Shown here: positions 53,123-62,353 of the stretch, piece after piece | Numbering within the stretch: the stretch's first letter is position 1 | Layout: each line of letters begins with the position of its first letter | NCBI RefSeq assembly: GCF_024756235.1 | Contig: NZ_JANUGY010000002.1 | Coordinates: forward strand, 186,001 to 250,000 | Source: Massilia kyonggiensis | GTDB lineage: Bacteria; Pseudomonadota; Gammaproteobacteria; Burkholderiales; Burkholderiaceae_D | Length of the DNA stretch: 64,000 nucleotides | Reading direction: 5' to 3' | Notes under the pieces: generated by a model | Databases searched by the model: none | What the model was told of the DNA's origin: nothing | Seen by the model: the letters and a program-made list of their open reading frames with translations, nothing else | Position numbers and translations under genes: made by a program

Positions 53123-54687
53123 GCGGCGCGTTCTCCGCGCTGTGGCGGCGGGACGGCCGCGCGGGCCTGGCGGACGTGCTGGCGCGCGACTGGGACGTGC
53201 TCGTGATCGGCGGCGGCATCAGCGGCGCAGGCGTGCTGCTGGAGGCCGCGCGGCGGGGCCTGCGGGCACTGCTCGTCGAGCGCCACGATTTCGCGTGGGG
53301 CACGTCGAGCCGCTCGTCGAAGCTCGTGCACGGCGGCCTGCGCTACCTGAAGGATGGCCACGTGCGGCTGACGGCGGAATCCGTGCGCGAGCGCGAGATG
53401 CTGCTCGCCTGCGCGCCCGGCCTCGTCGAGCCGCAGGGCTTCGCGTTCGCGCAGTACGACGGTGCGCGCGGGCGGCGCAGCTTCCTGGCCGGCCTCGCGG
53501 TCTACGACGTGATGGCGGGCCGGCGCGAGCGGCACTGGCTCGATGCCGACGACTTCCTGATGGCGGCGCCGAACGTGAAGCGGGACGGTCTTGCGGGCGG
53601 CATCGTCTACACGGACGCGCGCACGGACGACGCGCGGCTCGTGCTGCGCGTGCTGCGCGAGGCGCTCGATCATGGCGCGGCGGCCGTCAATTATCTCGGC
53701 GCGCGCGAGCTGCTGCGCTCGTCGGATGGCCGTGTGTGCGGTGCGATCCTCGCCGGCGACGATACGGAGTACGAGGTGCGCGCACGCGTCGTCGTCGATG
53801 CGACGGGCGCGTGGTCGGGGCCCCTGCACGGTGCGGGCCCGCGCCTGCGTCCCTTGCGGGGCAGCCATCTCGTGCTGCCCGCGTGGCGCCTGCCGCTGGC
53901 GCGCGCCGTCAGCCTGATGCATCCGCACGACGGCCGGCCCGTGTTCGCGTTTCCGTGGGAGGGCGCGACGCTGGTGGGCACGACGGACCTCGACCACCTC
54001 GATGCCATGGAGCGCGCGCCCCGCATCACCCGCGCGGAAGTGGCTTACCTGATGGCGGCGCTGCAGGCGCAGTTCCCGCATCTGCAACTAACCGACGAGG
54101 ACATCGTGTCCACTTACGCGGGCGTGCGCCCGGTCATCGCGGGCAAGGAGGGCGGGGCGCCGTCGCAGGAGGGGCGGGGGCATGTGGCGTGGAGTTCGGC
54201 TGGCCTTGTTGCGATTGCCGGGGGCAAGTTGACGACCTTTCGCGCCATTGCGCTCGATGCGCTGCGGCTCGTGAAGCAGCAACTGCCCGGCTGGGACGAT
54301 CCGCTCGATGCCTGCGCCGTGTTTGCGCCCGTGCCCCACGCGGGGGCGGATGTGCCGCGCCGCCTCCACGGCCGTTACGGCGCGTGCGCCGCCGCTTTGC
54401 TGGACGCCGCACGGCCGGGCGAGCTGGAACGCATCCCTGGCACGGAAACGGCGTGGGCCGAACTGCGCTGGGCCGCGCGCTGCGAAGCCGTGCACCGGCT
54501 GGACGACCTGCTGCTGCGCCGTACGCGTCTCGGCCTGCTGCTGCGCGACGGCGGCACGGCGCACATGGACCGCATCCGCGCCATCTGCCAGCCGGAACTC
54601 GGCTGGAACGATGCGCGCTGGGCGCAGGAGGACGCGGCCTACCGCGCGCACTGGACCTCTCATCACGGTTTGCCTCATGAAGACTGA
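53119..54687 (+). CDS. FAD-dependent glycerol-3-phosphate dehydrogenase (GlpD-like)
   Basis: ATG 53119 overlaps the previous stop (ATGA). The 522 residues have the Rossmann start [52 protein letters not shown], the defining GlpD segment for FAD and substrate. [16 protein letters not shown] and [18 protein letters not shown] follow. The C-terminal domain (residues about 380-515) is the GlpD cap. GlpD oxidises sn-glycerol-3-phosphate to dihydroxyacetone phosphate with quinone. Together with the AGPS-like neighbour it could supply the DHAP substrate for ether-lipid synthesis. Confidence 0.88.
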   Translation: MSGAFSALWRRDGRAGLADVLARDWDVLVIGGGISGAGVLLEAARRGLRALLVERHDFAWGTSSRSSKLVHGGLRYLKDGHVRLTAESVREREMLLACAPGLVEPQGFAFAQYDGARGRRSFLAGLAVYDVMAGRRERHWLDADDFLMAAPNVKRDGLAGGIVYTDARTDDARLVLRVLREALDHGAAAVNYLGARELLRSSDGRVCGAILAGDDTEYEVRARVVVDATGAWSGPLHGAGPRLRPLRGSHLVLPAWRLPLARAVSLMHPHDGRPVFAFPWEGATLVGTTDLDHLDAMERAPRITRAEVAYLMAALQAQFPHLQLTDEDIVSTYAGVRPVIAGKEGGAPSQEGRGHVAWSSAGLVAIAGGKLTTFRAIALDALRLVKQQLPGWDDPLDACAVFAPVPHAGADVPRRLHGRYGACAAALLDAARPGELERIPGTETAWAELRWAARCEAVHRLDDLLLRRTRLGLLLRDGGTAHMDRIRAICQPELGWNDARWAQEDAAYRAHWTSHHGLPHED

Positions 54688-56242
54688 CAGCACGACGATC
54701 CTCGCCATCGACAACGGCACGCAAAGCGTGCGCGCGCTGCTGTTCGACCTCGCCGGGAACATCGTCGCGAAATCGCAGGTGATGCTGGACCCATATTTCT
54801 CCACGCAGCCCGGCTGGGCCGAACACGACCCGGAGGATTACTGGCAGGCGCTGTGCCGCGCGTGCCAGGGCCTGTGGACGCAGCCCGGCGTGCGGCGCGA
54901 ATCCATCGCCGGCGTCGCGGTGACGACGCAGCGCGGCACGGTCATCAATCTCGGCCGCGACGGCCGGCCGCTGCGGCCCGCGATCACGTGGCTCGACCAG
55001 CGTCACACGGACACCGTGCCGCCGATCCCGTGGTGGTGGCGCACCGCGTTCAAACTGGCGCGCGTGGACGGCACCATCGATTACTTCCGCGGCGAAGCGG
55101 AGATCAACTGGATCCGCGCGCACGAGCCGGACGTGTGGGCCGCGACCGACAAATTCCTGCTGCTGTCCGGCTACCTGAACTGGCAGCTGTGCGGGCGCTT
55201 TGCCGATTCGTCCGGCTCGCAGGTCGCGTACGTCCCGTTCGATTACAAACGCCGCCGCTGGGCCGGTCCGCGCGACTGGAAGTGGCAGGCACTGGCCGTC
55301 GAGCCGCGCATGCTGCCGGAACTCGTGGAGCCGGGCGGCCACCTGGGCGAGATCGGGCGCGCAGCCGCCGACGCCACCGGCATCCCGGCCGGCACGCCGC
55401 TGCTGGCCGCGGCGGCCGACAAGGCCTGCGAGGTGATCGGCGCCGGCTGCCGCGAGCCGCACGTGGGGTGCCTCAGCTACGGCACCACGGCCACCATCAA
55501 CACGACGGGCACGCGCTACGTGGAGGTGACGCCGTTCCTGCCGCCGTATCCGGCCGCGATCCCCGGCGCGTACAGCAGCGAGGTGCAGGTGTTCCGCGGC
55601 TACTGGATGGTCAACTGGTTCAAGGAGCAGTTCGGCCACCGCGAGCAGCAGCGCGCGCTGGCGGAAGACGTAGCGCCGGAACAGCTGTTCGACCAGCTGG
55701 CGAGCTCCGTCCCGCCGGGTTCGATGGGCCTGATGCTGCAGCCCTACTGGACGCCCGGCATCCGGGTGCCGGGCCGCGAGGCGAAGGGCGCCATCGTCGG
55801 CTTCGGCGACGTGCACACGCGGGCGCACGTCTACCGGGCGATCCTGGAAGGGCTCGCGTATGCGCTGCGCGAAGGGAGGGAGCGCATCGAGAAGCGAAGC
55901 GGGGTGGCGATCACGGAACTGCGCGTATCCGGCGGCGGCTCGCAGAGCGATTGCGCGATGCAGCTGACGGCCGACATCTTCGGCCTGCCGACGGCACGGC
56001 CGCACGTGTACGAAACGTCGGGGCTGGGCGCCGCCATCGACGCGGCCGTGGGGTTGGGCCTGCACCGCGATTTCGCCACGGCGATTGGCGCGATGACGCG
56101 CGTGGGACGGGTGTTCGAGCCGGAGGCGGCCCATCGCGACGTGTACGAGCGGCTGTACCGGCAGGTCTATCTGAAGATGTATCGGCAGTTGCAGCCGTTG
56201 TATCGGGAGATTGCGGAGATTACAGGGTATCCGAAGCGCTGA
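54677..56242 (+). CDS. FGGY-family carbohydrate kinase
   Basis: It starts at ATG 54677 inside the end of the dehydrogenase gene (11-base overlap). The 521 residues form the ASKHA fold: [24 protein letters not shown] (phosphate 1 loop), [35 protein letters not shown], and [14 protein letters not shown] (phosphate 2 loop). [20 protein letters not shown] (adenosine region) follows. It belongs with glycerol and xylulose kinases, and the substrate is a polyol. Glycerol kinase activity would feed glycerol-3-phosphate to the GlpD-like enzyme before it; this is inference from context. Confidence 0.88.
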   Translation: MKTDSTTILAIDNGTQSVRALLFDLAGNIVAKSQVMLDPYFSTQPGWAEHDPEDYWQALCRACQGLWTQPGVRRESIAGVAVTTQRGTVINLGRDGRPLRPAITWLDQRHTDTVPPIPWWWRTAFKLARVDGTIDYFRGEAEINWIRAHEPDVWAATDKFLLLSGYLNWQLCGRFADSSGSQVAYVPFDYKRRRWAGPRDWKWQALAVEPRMLPELVEPGGHLGEIGRAAADATGIPAGTPLLAAAADKACEVIGAGCREPHVGCLSYGTTATINTTGTRYVEVTPFLPPYPAAIPGAYSSEVQVFRGYWMVNWFKEQFGHREQQRALAEDVAPEQLFDQLASSVPPGSMGLMLQPYWTPGIRVPGREAKGAIVGFGDVHTRAHVYRAILEGLAYALREGRERIEKRSGVAITELRVSGGGSQSDCAMQLTADIFGLPTARPHVYETSGLGAAIDAAVGLGLHRDFATAIGAMTRVGRVFEPEAAHRDVYERLYRQVYLKMYRQLQPLYREIAEITGYPKR

Positions 56243-56245
56243 CCG

Positions 56246-56482
56246 TCATGGGAGGTTCAAGTCCAGGCCGAGTACCCTGGCCAGGACGAAGGTGACGAAC
56301 CCCAGGCCCAGGACGAGCAGCACGAAGACGGCCGCCACCTTGCCGCTCGTGCGCAGCACCGCGCGCGCTTCTTCCTGCTTCCCTTTCTTCCCCTGGTCGT
56401 AATGCCATTTGATGGCGAAGAACATGCCCGTACCTAGCACGAGGCCCTTGAAGATGACGAAGACTAGCGGGATCCATTCCAT
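56246..56482 (-). CDS. Small two-helix membrane protein, 78 aa
   Basis: The 78 residues carry two hydrophobic helices (about 4-25 and 46-70) separated by a Lys/Arg-rich loop (WHYDQGKKGKQEEARAVLRTSGK), suggesting a hairpin inner-membrane protein with a basic cytoplasmic loop. No family was recognised. It is convergent with the FGGY kinase gene (three bases between the stops). It is divergent from the MocR regulator gene, whose start is 16 or 70 bases away, so it is a plausible target of that regulator. The ribosome site is weak. Confidence 0.65.
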   Translation of the reverse strand: MEWIPLVFVIFKGLVLGTGMFFAIKWHYDQGKKGKQEEARAVLRTSGKVAAVFVLLVLGLGFVTFVLARVLGLDLNLP

Positions 56483-56497
56483 GATTTTGCGTATTGC

Positions 56498-57952
56498 GTG
56501 AGGAGCATTGAGGCATACTACTTAAAAACATTTTCCATACATCGAGACAAATTGTCCCAGTTGAAAACCATACAAGAGGAAAATGCGCCGTCCTGGTTGC
56601 CGCGCCTGGCCGGGAACAAAGGGCCCCGCTTCCTGCAGATTGCGGACGCGTTGCAGGCGGCGGTGGCCGACGGATCGCTGAAACCGGGCGACCGTCTGCC
56701 CCCGCAGCGCCAGCTGGCGGCATGGCTGGACGTCGACCTGACGACGGTCACGCGCGCCTACGACGAAGCGAGGCGCCGCAACCTGCTGGAGGGCCGCGGC
56801 GCCCGGGGCACGTATGTCGCGGCGCCGAAAGTCGAATTGACGGCGATCCTCGACCTGAGCATGAATACCCCGCCGCCGCCGGCCGGCGTGGACTTCGACG
56901 ACATGTTGAAGCAGGGCTTGTCCCAGGTACTGATGCGGGCGGACAATGCCGCGCTGATGACGTATCACCTGGGCGGCGGAAGCGACGCCGACCGCAAGGC
57001 CGGCGCCAGGTGGCTCGAACCGATGTTTGGCCAACTGGACGCCCGCCAGCTCGTCGTCTGTCCGGGGGCGCAGGCGGCGATCGCCGCACTCATCCTCGCG
57101 CTGACGGCGCCCGGCGATGTCATCCTGGCGGAGCCGACGACGTATCCCGGCTTGCGTGCCGCCGCGACCCAGTTCGGCCGGCGCCTCATTGCGGTGGAGG
57201 CGGACGGGCAGGGGATGATGCCGGAAAGGCTCGAGGAAGCGTGCCGCCGGCACAAGCCCGGGCTGGTCTACCTCAATCCGACCTTGCAGAATCCGACCAC
57301 CGTCACCATGCCGGCACGCCGGCGCAAGGAAATCGCCGGCATCGCGCAGCGCTGCAAGGTGCGTATCGTCGAGGACGATCCCTACTGGCTCCTTGCCGAC
57401 GCCCCGCCTCCGCCCGTTGCCACGTTTGCCCCGGGAGAGGTGGTCTACATCTCGACCCTGTCGAAATGCCTGACGCCCGGGCTGCGTGTCGCCTTCGTGC
57501 TGATACGCGCCCCGGACGAACGCGAACGTTTTCTGGTCGCGCTGAGAGCGTTTGCGCTGATGGCCGCGCCGCTGACGGCCGCACTGGCCACGCAGTGGAT
57601 CCTCGACGGTTCGGCGGACGGATTGCTGGAAGGCGTACGCAACGAGGCGCGCCTGCGTCACCGGATGGCCCGGGATATGCTGGCAGGGCGGTACGGCGGC
57701 GCCGGAGACGGCCTGCATGTATGGCTCGAGTTGCCGGCGTACTGGAACTCCGCGCAGCTCGCGCGTGCAGCCGCCGGCGAGGGCATCGCCGTCACGCCGG
57801 CGGAGGCATTCGCGATTGGCAGCGGATCCGTGAACGCGATCCGGATCTCGTTGGGCAGCATCCAGGACCGTGGACGCTTGCGGGCGGGCCTGCAACGCCT
57901 GTCCGATCTGCTCGCGCGGCGGCCCGAGCCGTTCAGTGCCGCCGTGGTTTAA
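56498..57952 (+). CDS. MocR/GntR-type regulator with aminotransferase domain (first of two)
   Basis: The protein has a winged-helix GntR domain (FLQIADALQAAVADGSLKPGDRLPPQRQLAAWLDVDLTTVTRAYDEARRRNLLEGRGARGTYVA). A fold-type I aminotransferase domain with PLP Lys in ISTLSKCLTPGLRVAFV and substrate residues RIVEDDPYWLL follows. MocR proteins use PLP as a sensor, often for amino acids or vitamin B6. No ATG is available before the domain. GTG 56498 (484 residues) and TTG 56552 are the options; the latter has GAG six bases upstream and begins close to WLPRLAG, the usual MocR N-terminus. The gene is convergent with the cyclase gene, separated by three bases. Confidence 0.88.
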   Translation: MRSIEAYYLKTFSIHRDKLSQLKTIQEENAPSWLPRLAGNKGPRFLQIADALQAAVADGSLKPGDRLPPQRQLAAWLDVDLTTVTRAYDEARRRNLLEGRGARGTYVAAPKVELTAILDLSMNTPPPPAGVDFDDMLKQGLSQVLMRADNAALMTYHLGGGSDADRKAGARWLEPMFGQLDARQLVVCPGAQAAIAALILALTAPGDVILAEPTTYPGLRAAATQFGRRLIAVEADGQGMMPERLEEACRRHKPGLVYLNPTLQNPTTVTMPARRRKEIAGIAQRCKVRIVEDDPYWLLADAPPPPVATFAPGEVVYISTLSKCLTPGLRVAFVLIRAPDERERFLVALRAFALMAAPLTAALATQWILDGSADGLLEGVRNEARLRHRMARDMLAGRYGGAGDGLHVWLELPAYWNSAQLARAAAGEGIAVTPAEAFAIGSGSVNAIRISLGSIQDRGRLRAGLQRLSDLLARRPEPFSAAVV

Positions 57953-57955
57953 GCC

Positions 57956-59287
57956 TCAATACACCGCCGCGTCCTGCACCACATCCCATGCCGCCCCGAC
58001 GATGGTCGACTCCACCCGGTTGCGCCCCCCGGCCTTGGCCGCATACATGGCGCGGTCCGCGCACACGAACAGGTTGTCGATCGCGTCGAGCTGCGTCGGC
58101 ACGATCGTCGCCACGCCCACGGATACCGTGAGCCAGGTCGACGTGGTCGAGCGCGGGTTCGGGATTTCCAGTGCCGCCACCGCCGCGCGGATCATCTCGG
58201 CCAGGCGCTGCGCGTTTTCCGCGGGCGTTTCCGCGAACAGCAGCACGAATTCCTCGCCGCCGTAGCGGGCCGCGAGGTCGGTCGGGCGCGCGGCGTGGTC
58301 CTGCAGGGTCTGCGCGACCTTCTGCAGGCAGACGTCGCCCGCCGCGTGGCCCAGCGTGTCGTTGTACAGCTTGAAATGGTCGACGTCCAGCACGACCAGC
58401 GACAGCGGCTGGGCGTTGCGGATGGCGCGGTGCCATTCCTTGTCCAGGAAGGCGTCGAAATGGCGCCGGTTGGCGATCTTCGTCAGCGGGTCCAGCATCG
58501 CGGCGCGCTGCAGCGCGTCCTCGGACTGCTTGTGGTGCGTGATGTCGTGCAGCAGGACGACGAACAGGCCGTCGGCCGCGTGCATCGGCGTCATCGTCAG
58601 GTCCATCGCGCGCAGGTTGCCGTCGCGGTGGCGGATCCTGACCTCGCGCGTGCCGTAGGTCAGCGCGTCGACGCCTTCGCAGCAGCCGGGTTCATGGCAG
58701 TCCAGCAGGTCCTGCAGCGACTGTCCGACCAGTTCCTCGGGCGCATAGCCCAGGTAGCGGTCGCACGCCGGGTTCGCGTACTGCACGCGGCCGCAGCCCT
58801 CGACGATCAGGAGGCCCTGGTCCATGCTGTTGACGATCATGCGCAGGCGGTCGGTCTGTTCCGACTGAGTGTCGGTGCCGCTGCGCAGGCGCAACTGGGC
58901 GCGCACGCGGGCGCACACTTCTTCCAGGCGCAGGGGCTTCGGGATGTAGTCGGCGGCGCCCGTGTCGAAACCGGCGACGATGTCTTCCGTCTCGCCGCGC
59001 GCGCTCATGAAGATCACGGGGATGCGCGTCGTCGCCGGATGCGCTTTCAGGCGGCGGCACGTCTCCAGGCCGTCGATGCCGGGCATGACGATGTCCAGCA
59101 GGATCAGGTCCGGCTTCACGCGTTGGGCGATGTCCAGCGCGCGGTCGCCGGAAGTGGCGACGAACGTCTGGTAGCCTTGACGCAGCATCATCGAACGCAG
59201 CGCACCGAGGTTGTCGGGCGCATCGTCGACGATGAGGATGGCGGGCTTGCGCGGGTCGGCAAGCGGCACGGTCGCAGGGTTGGTCAT
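57956..59287 (-). CDS. Response regulator with REC, PAS and GGDEF domains (diguanylate cyclase)
   Basis: The 443 residues start with a receiver domain (ILIVDDAPDNLGALRSMM; phosphoacceptor D65 in DLILLDIVMPG; YIPKPLRL). A PAS domain (about 145-260) and a GGDEF domain follow, with LDPLTKIANRRHFDAFLDKEW, and GGEEF in RYGGEEFVLLF. The inhibitory site RxxD (RPTD) stands exactly five residues upstream, so feedback by c-di-GMP is expected. Phosphorylation by an unlinked kinase would activate synthesis. Upstream (59404-59435) lie two ACAATTGT-centred palindromes 20 bases apart. Confidence 0.93.
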   Translation of the reverse strand: MTNPATVPLADPRKPAILIVDDAPDNLGALRSMMLRQGYQTFVATSGDRALDIAQRVKPDLILLDIVMPGIDGLETCRRLKAHPATTRIPVIFMSARGETEDIVAGFDTGAADYIPKPLRLEEVCARVRAQLRLRSGTDTQSEQTDRLRMIVNSMDQGLLIVEGCGRVQYANPACDRYLGYAPEELVGQSLQDLLDCHEPGCCEGVDALTYGTREVRIRHRDGNLRAMDLTMTPMHAADGLFVVLLHDITHHKQSEDALQRAAMLDPLTKIANRRHFDAFLDKEWHRAIRNAQPLSLVVLDVDHFKLYNDTLGHAAGDVCLQKVAQTLQDHAARPTDLAARYGGEEFVLLFAETPAENAQRLAEMIRAAVAALEIPNPRSTTSTWLTVSVGVATIVPTQLDAIDNLFVCADRAMYAAKAGGRNRVESTIVGAAWDVVQDAAVY

Positions 59288-59403
59288 ACGGTGCTTTGCG
59301 GGGACTGCACGTTTATATTGCGTGCAAAATCATACACCCGCAGAGCTGACATGGGGCAATAAGTTCTTTTACAACTGGAAAAATTTGTAACTTTTGCGCA
59401 ACT

Positions 59404-59435
59404 GACAATTGTCTGATCTGTTCAACAATTGTTGA
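59404..59435. promoter_or_regulatory. Paired palindromes centred on ACAATTGT, 20 bp apart
   Basis: GACAATTGTC (59404-59413) and TCAACAATTGTTGA (59422-59435) are perfect palindromes whose centres are exactly 20 bases apart, two helical turns. They lie 117-148 bases upstream of the diguanylate cyclase start. Both contain ACAATTGT. Two dimers of one regulator binding cooperatively on the same face is a natural reading. The second shares its TCAACAA half-site with the HDOD/cheW palindrome. Confidence 0.45.
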
Positions 59436-59436
59436 T

Positions 59437-59462
59437 GCCCGGCGGCATGTCCGCCGCCGGGC
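59437..59462. terminator. GC-rich hairpin after the LysN-type aminotransferase gene
   Basis: GCCCGGCGG (59437-59445) and CCGCCGGGC (59454-59462) pair around eight bases, just 13 bases past the stop of the minus-strand aminotransferase gene. On that strand it is followed by ATCAACAATTG, not a U tract. So it is a 3' stabilising or Rho-type hairpin rather than a strong intrinsic terminator. Confidence 0.4.
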
Positions 59463-59474
59463 TGGAGCGAGTAC

Positions 59475-60668
59475 TTACATCTGGTCCTTGATCAGCTTGC
59501 CGAGGGTGGCAATGCCTTCACGGATGCGCTCCGGCGGCACCGTCACGAACGACAGGCGCAGCGTGTTCGTTTCCGGCTTGTTGGCGTAGAACGGGGCGCC
59601 CGGGACGAACGCGACGCGGGCGGCGATCGCCTGGTCCAGCAGCTTCATGGCGTCGATGTGCTTCGGCAGCGTGACCCAGATGAACATGCCGCCTTCCGGA
59701 CGGGTCCACGTCACGCCTTCCGGGAACTGCTCGGCCATCGCGTCCAGCATCACCTGGCACTGGTTCGCGTAAAGATTACGGATGGTCGGGATGTGTTCGT
59801 TCAGGAACCCGTCCTTGACGACTTCGTGCACGACCATCTGCGTGAGGGTCGCAGTGTGCAGGTCGGCGGCCTGTTTGGCCAGCTCGAGGCGGCGCACGAG
59901 CGGCAGCGGGGCGACGACATAGCCCAGGCGGATGCCCGGCGTCAGCACTTTCGAGAACGAGCCCATGTAGATGACGCCGTCCGGGTTCATCGACAGCATG
60001 CGCGGCATCGGCTCGCCCTTGTACGACAGCGCGCCGTACGGATCGTCCTCGATCAGCGGCAGGCCGAGGCGGGCACAGGTTTCCACCAGCTCGCGGCGGC
60101 GCTCGATCGACAGCGAGCGGCCGGTCGGGTTCTGGAAGTTCGGCAGCGAGTACAGCAGGCGCGCCCCCTTGGCCAGCGGCTCGATCGACGACGGCACAAG
60201 GCCGTGGTCGTCCGTCTCGACCGACTGGAATTCCGGACGGTAGACCGAGAACGCTTGCAGCGCGCCGAGGTAGCTGGGGGTTTCCACCAGCACGCGCGAG
60301 CCTTCGTCGATCAGGACCTTGCCGAGCAGGTCGAGGGCCTGCTGCGAGCCGGACACCATCAGGATCTGTTCCGGCACGATTCTTGAGCCTTCCGTGGACA
60401 GGTAGTTCGCCACCCATTCGCGCAGCGGCGCGTAGCCGTCCGTCGGGCCGTACTGCAGCGCCTGCTTGCCGTTGTCGCTGAGCACCTTGTCGTAGGCCGC
60501 CTTCATGCGTTCGACGGGGAAGGTGGCGGGCGAGGGCAGGCCGCCGGCGAAGGAAATGATTTCCGGACGCTGGGTGATCTTCAGGATCTCGCGGATGGCC
60601 GAGCTTTGCAGCTGCTGGGCGCGCTCCGAGAACTGCCACTGGATGGGATTGGGATTTTCGATTTTCAT
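59475..60668 (-). CDS. PLP-dependent aminotransferase, LysN-like (2-aminoadipate transaminase family)
   Basis: The 397 residues belong to the MocR-related stand-alone aminotransferases without a DNA-binding domain. Features are IREILKITQRPEIISFAGGLPSPATFP at the N-terminus, QALQYGPTDGYAPLREWVANYL, and LYSLPNFQNPTGRSLSIERRRELVE. The PLP Lys is in YMGSFSKVLTPGIRLGYVVAP, and the carboxylate Arg in NTLRLSFVTVP. Known LysN-type enzymes act on aromatic or aliphatic amino acids including 2-aminoadipate; the true substrate cannot be set here. A TATAAT lies at 60707-60712 upstream. The RidA gene is in the same orientation 129 bases upstream, and RidA helps such PLP enzymes. Confidence 0.88.
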   Translation of the reverse strand: MKIENPNPIQWQFSERAQQLQSSAIREILKITQRPEIISFAGGLPSPATFPVERMKAAYDKVLSDNGKQALQYGPTDGYAPLREWVANYLSTEGSRIVPEQILMVSGSQQALDLLGKVLIDEGSRVLVETPSYLGALQAFSVYRPEFQSVETDDHGLVPSSIEPLAKGARLLYSLPNFQNPTGRSLSIERRRELVETCARLGLPLIEDDPYGALSYKGEPMPRMLSMNPDGVIYMGSFSKVLTPGIRLGYVVAPLPLVRRLELAKQAADLHTATLTQMVVHEVVKDGFLNEHIPTIRNLYANQCQVMLDAMAEQFPEGVTWTRPEGGMFIWVTLPKHIDAMKLLDQAIAARVAFVPGAPFYANKPETNTLRLSFVTVPPERIREGIATLGKLIKDQM

Positions 60669-60706
60669 ACTGGTCTCACAGGAAGGGCCACGATGGTGCG
60701 TCGGCC

Positions 60707-60712
60707 ATTATA
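60707..60712 (-). promoter_or_regulatory. -10 box (TATAAT) of the LysN-type aminotransferase gene
   Basis: The minus strand reads GCTTTATAATGGCC with a perfect TATAAT at 60712-60707, about 39 bases ahead of the start at 60668. No convincing -35 is seen. A hairpin GGAGCA/TGCTCC (60745-60769) lies between this promoter and the RidA gene upstream and may isolate the two. Confidence 0.55.
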
Positions 60713-60797
60713 AAGCACGCCGGGTAGGCTGCTCTCTCGATAGAGGAGCACGCCTGATAAGCATGCTCCGGTTAAATTTTTACTGCAGGGCGACAGC

Positions 60798-61259
60798 TTA
60801 CGCCACTTCGGCGATCAGTTCGATCTCGACCGAGGCACCCAGGGGCAGCGACGACACGCCGAACGCCGAGCGCGCGTGCTTGCCGGCGTCGCCGAACACT
60901 TCGCCCAGCAGCTCCGAGCAGCCGTTCGTGACGAGGTGCTGTTCCGTGTAGTCCGGCGTCGACGCGACCAGGCTCATCACCTTGACGATGCGCTTCACGC
61001 GGTTCAGGTCGCCGCCGACGGCCGCCTGCAGCGTGCCGATCAGGTCGACCGCCACGGCGCGCGCCGCCGCCTTGCCCTGTTCCGTCGTCTTGTCCTTGCC
61101 GAGCAGGCCGGTATTCACCGTGCCGTCCGCATTCTTGCTGATGTGGCCGGACAGGAAGACCAGGTTGCCGGTCTGCGCATACATGACGTAGGCGGCTGCC
61201 GGCGTCGCCGGTGCCGAGAGGGTGATGTTCAGTGCGTTGAGTTTGTCGTAGACGGACAT
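60798..61259 (-). CDS. RidA-family protein (enamine/imine deaminase)
   Basis: The 153 residues have the RidA/YjgF trimer fold: YAQTGNLVFLSGHISKNADG, TTEQGKAAARAVAVDLIGTLQAAVGGDLNRVKRIVKVMSLVAST, and ARSAFGVSSLPLGASVEIELIAEVA. The catalytic Arg of RidA is kept in the position of ARSAFGV. It hydrolyses reactive 2-aminoacrylate or imines formed by PLP enzymes, protecting them. GGGGAATCC precedes the ATG. The neighbour is a PLP aminotransferase gene, a fitting partner. Confidence 0.9.
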   Translation of the reverse strand: MSVYDKLNALNITLSAPATPAAAYVMYAQTGNLVFLSGHISKNADGTVNTGLLGKDKTTEQGKAAARAVAVDLIGTLQAAVGGDLNRVKRIVKVMSLVASTPDYTEQHLVTNGCSELLGEVFGDAGKHARSAFGVSSLPLGASVEIELIAEVA

Positions 61260-61322
61260 GGATTCCCCAGGGTTGTTTGAAAAGAAAGCCGTTATTGTAC
61301 GACTTGCCGGCGCGTGTGGGCA

Positions 61323-62243
61323 TCATCGTTGCACCTGCATGCGGCGGCCCAGCGCGACGGTGGCGATCACGGCCAGGGCGAAGCCGACGTTGGCGAGCGT
61401 GAGGGTTTCGCCGAGCAGGACGGCGGCCCCGGCCAGCGACAGGAACGGCTGCAGCAGCTGCACCTGTCCCACGCGGGCCACGCCGCCCAGCGCCAGGCCG
61501 CGGTACCAGAAAAAGAAGCCGATGAACATCGAGAAGACGGTGACATAGGCGAACCCGAGCCAGCTGGCCGGGCCGACGTCGCCCAGCCGGCCGATCTGCT
61601 CGCCTTCCAGGGCCAGCAGCAGGACGGCGGCGGGGACGGCGGCCAGCACGAGCGCCCAGCAGATCGTTTCCTGCCCGCCCAGCGCGCGCGCCAGGCGGCC
61701 GCCTTCCGCATAGCCGGCCGCGGCGGAGACGATGGCGCCGAACATCAGCACATCGGCCGCCTGCAGCGCGCCGCCGCCCTGGCTCAGCGCGAATGCGACG
61801 ACCAGGCTGGACCCCAGCAGCGCGACGAGCCAGAACCCGTTCGAGGGCCGCTCATAGCCGCGCAACGCCGCGTACAGCGCCGTGGCCAGCGGCAGCATGC
61901 CCGCCAGCACGGCGCCGTGCGATGCCGGCACGCTGCGCATCGCGATCGAGCTGAGCAGCGGAAACCCGAGCACGCAGCCGAGCGCCACGATGGTCAGCGG
62001 CCGCAGCGCCGCGCGTCCCGGCCACGCGACACGGCGCGTCCGCAGCCAGCCGGCCGCCAGCACCGCGGCGCCCAGCGCACGCGCCAGCGTGAGGAACAGC
62101 GGATCGAGCTCGCGCACGGCGAGCCGCGTGAACGGGAGGGTGAGGCTGAAGATGGCGACGCCGATCAGGCCGAGCAGCATGCCGCGCGCTTCGTCGGATG
62201 TCGTGGCGAGAGGCGCGGTCGGTGCGAGTGTCGTGGGACGCAT
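61323..62243 (-). CDS. DMT-superfamily EamA transporter, likely MocR-regulated
   Basis: The 306 residues form ten hydrophobic helices in two EamA repeats: LGLIGVAIFSLTLPFTRLAVRELDPLFLTLARAL in the first, and GFAYVTVFSMFIGFFFWYRGLALGGVARVGQVQLLQPFLSLAGAAVLLGETLTLANVGFALAVI in the second, with the conserved 'P..a...a...lgE' end. ATG 62243 has GGAGAACGT. It is divergent from the second MocR regulator gene, with 110 bases between. By the usual arrangement that regulator controls it. Probable exporter of an amino acid or PLP-related compound; substrate unknown. Confidence 0.88.
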   Translation of the reverse strand: MRPTTLAPTAPLATTSDEARGMLLGLIGVAIFSLTLPFTRLAVRELDPLFLTLARALGAAVLAAGWLRTRRVAWPGRAALRPLTIVALGCVLGFPLLSSIAMRSVPASHGAVLAGMLPLATALYAALRGYERPSNGFWLVALLGSSLVVAFALSQGGGALQAADVLMFGAIVSAAAGYAEGGRLARALGGQETICWALVLAAVPAAVLLLALEGEQIGRLGDVGPASWLGFAYVTVFSMFIGFFFWYRGLALGGVARVGQVQLLQPFLSLAGAAVLLGETLTLANVGFALAVIATVALGRRMQVQR

Positions 62244-62353
62244 ACGTTCTCCGGTTGTCGTTGCAACAAACTTTGGTCAGGGTTATGCTAGTCCCGAAGA
62301 GCAGTACAGTCCCTATACACTTACCGATATCCTTTGCGCACTGTGATGGTGAA

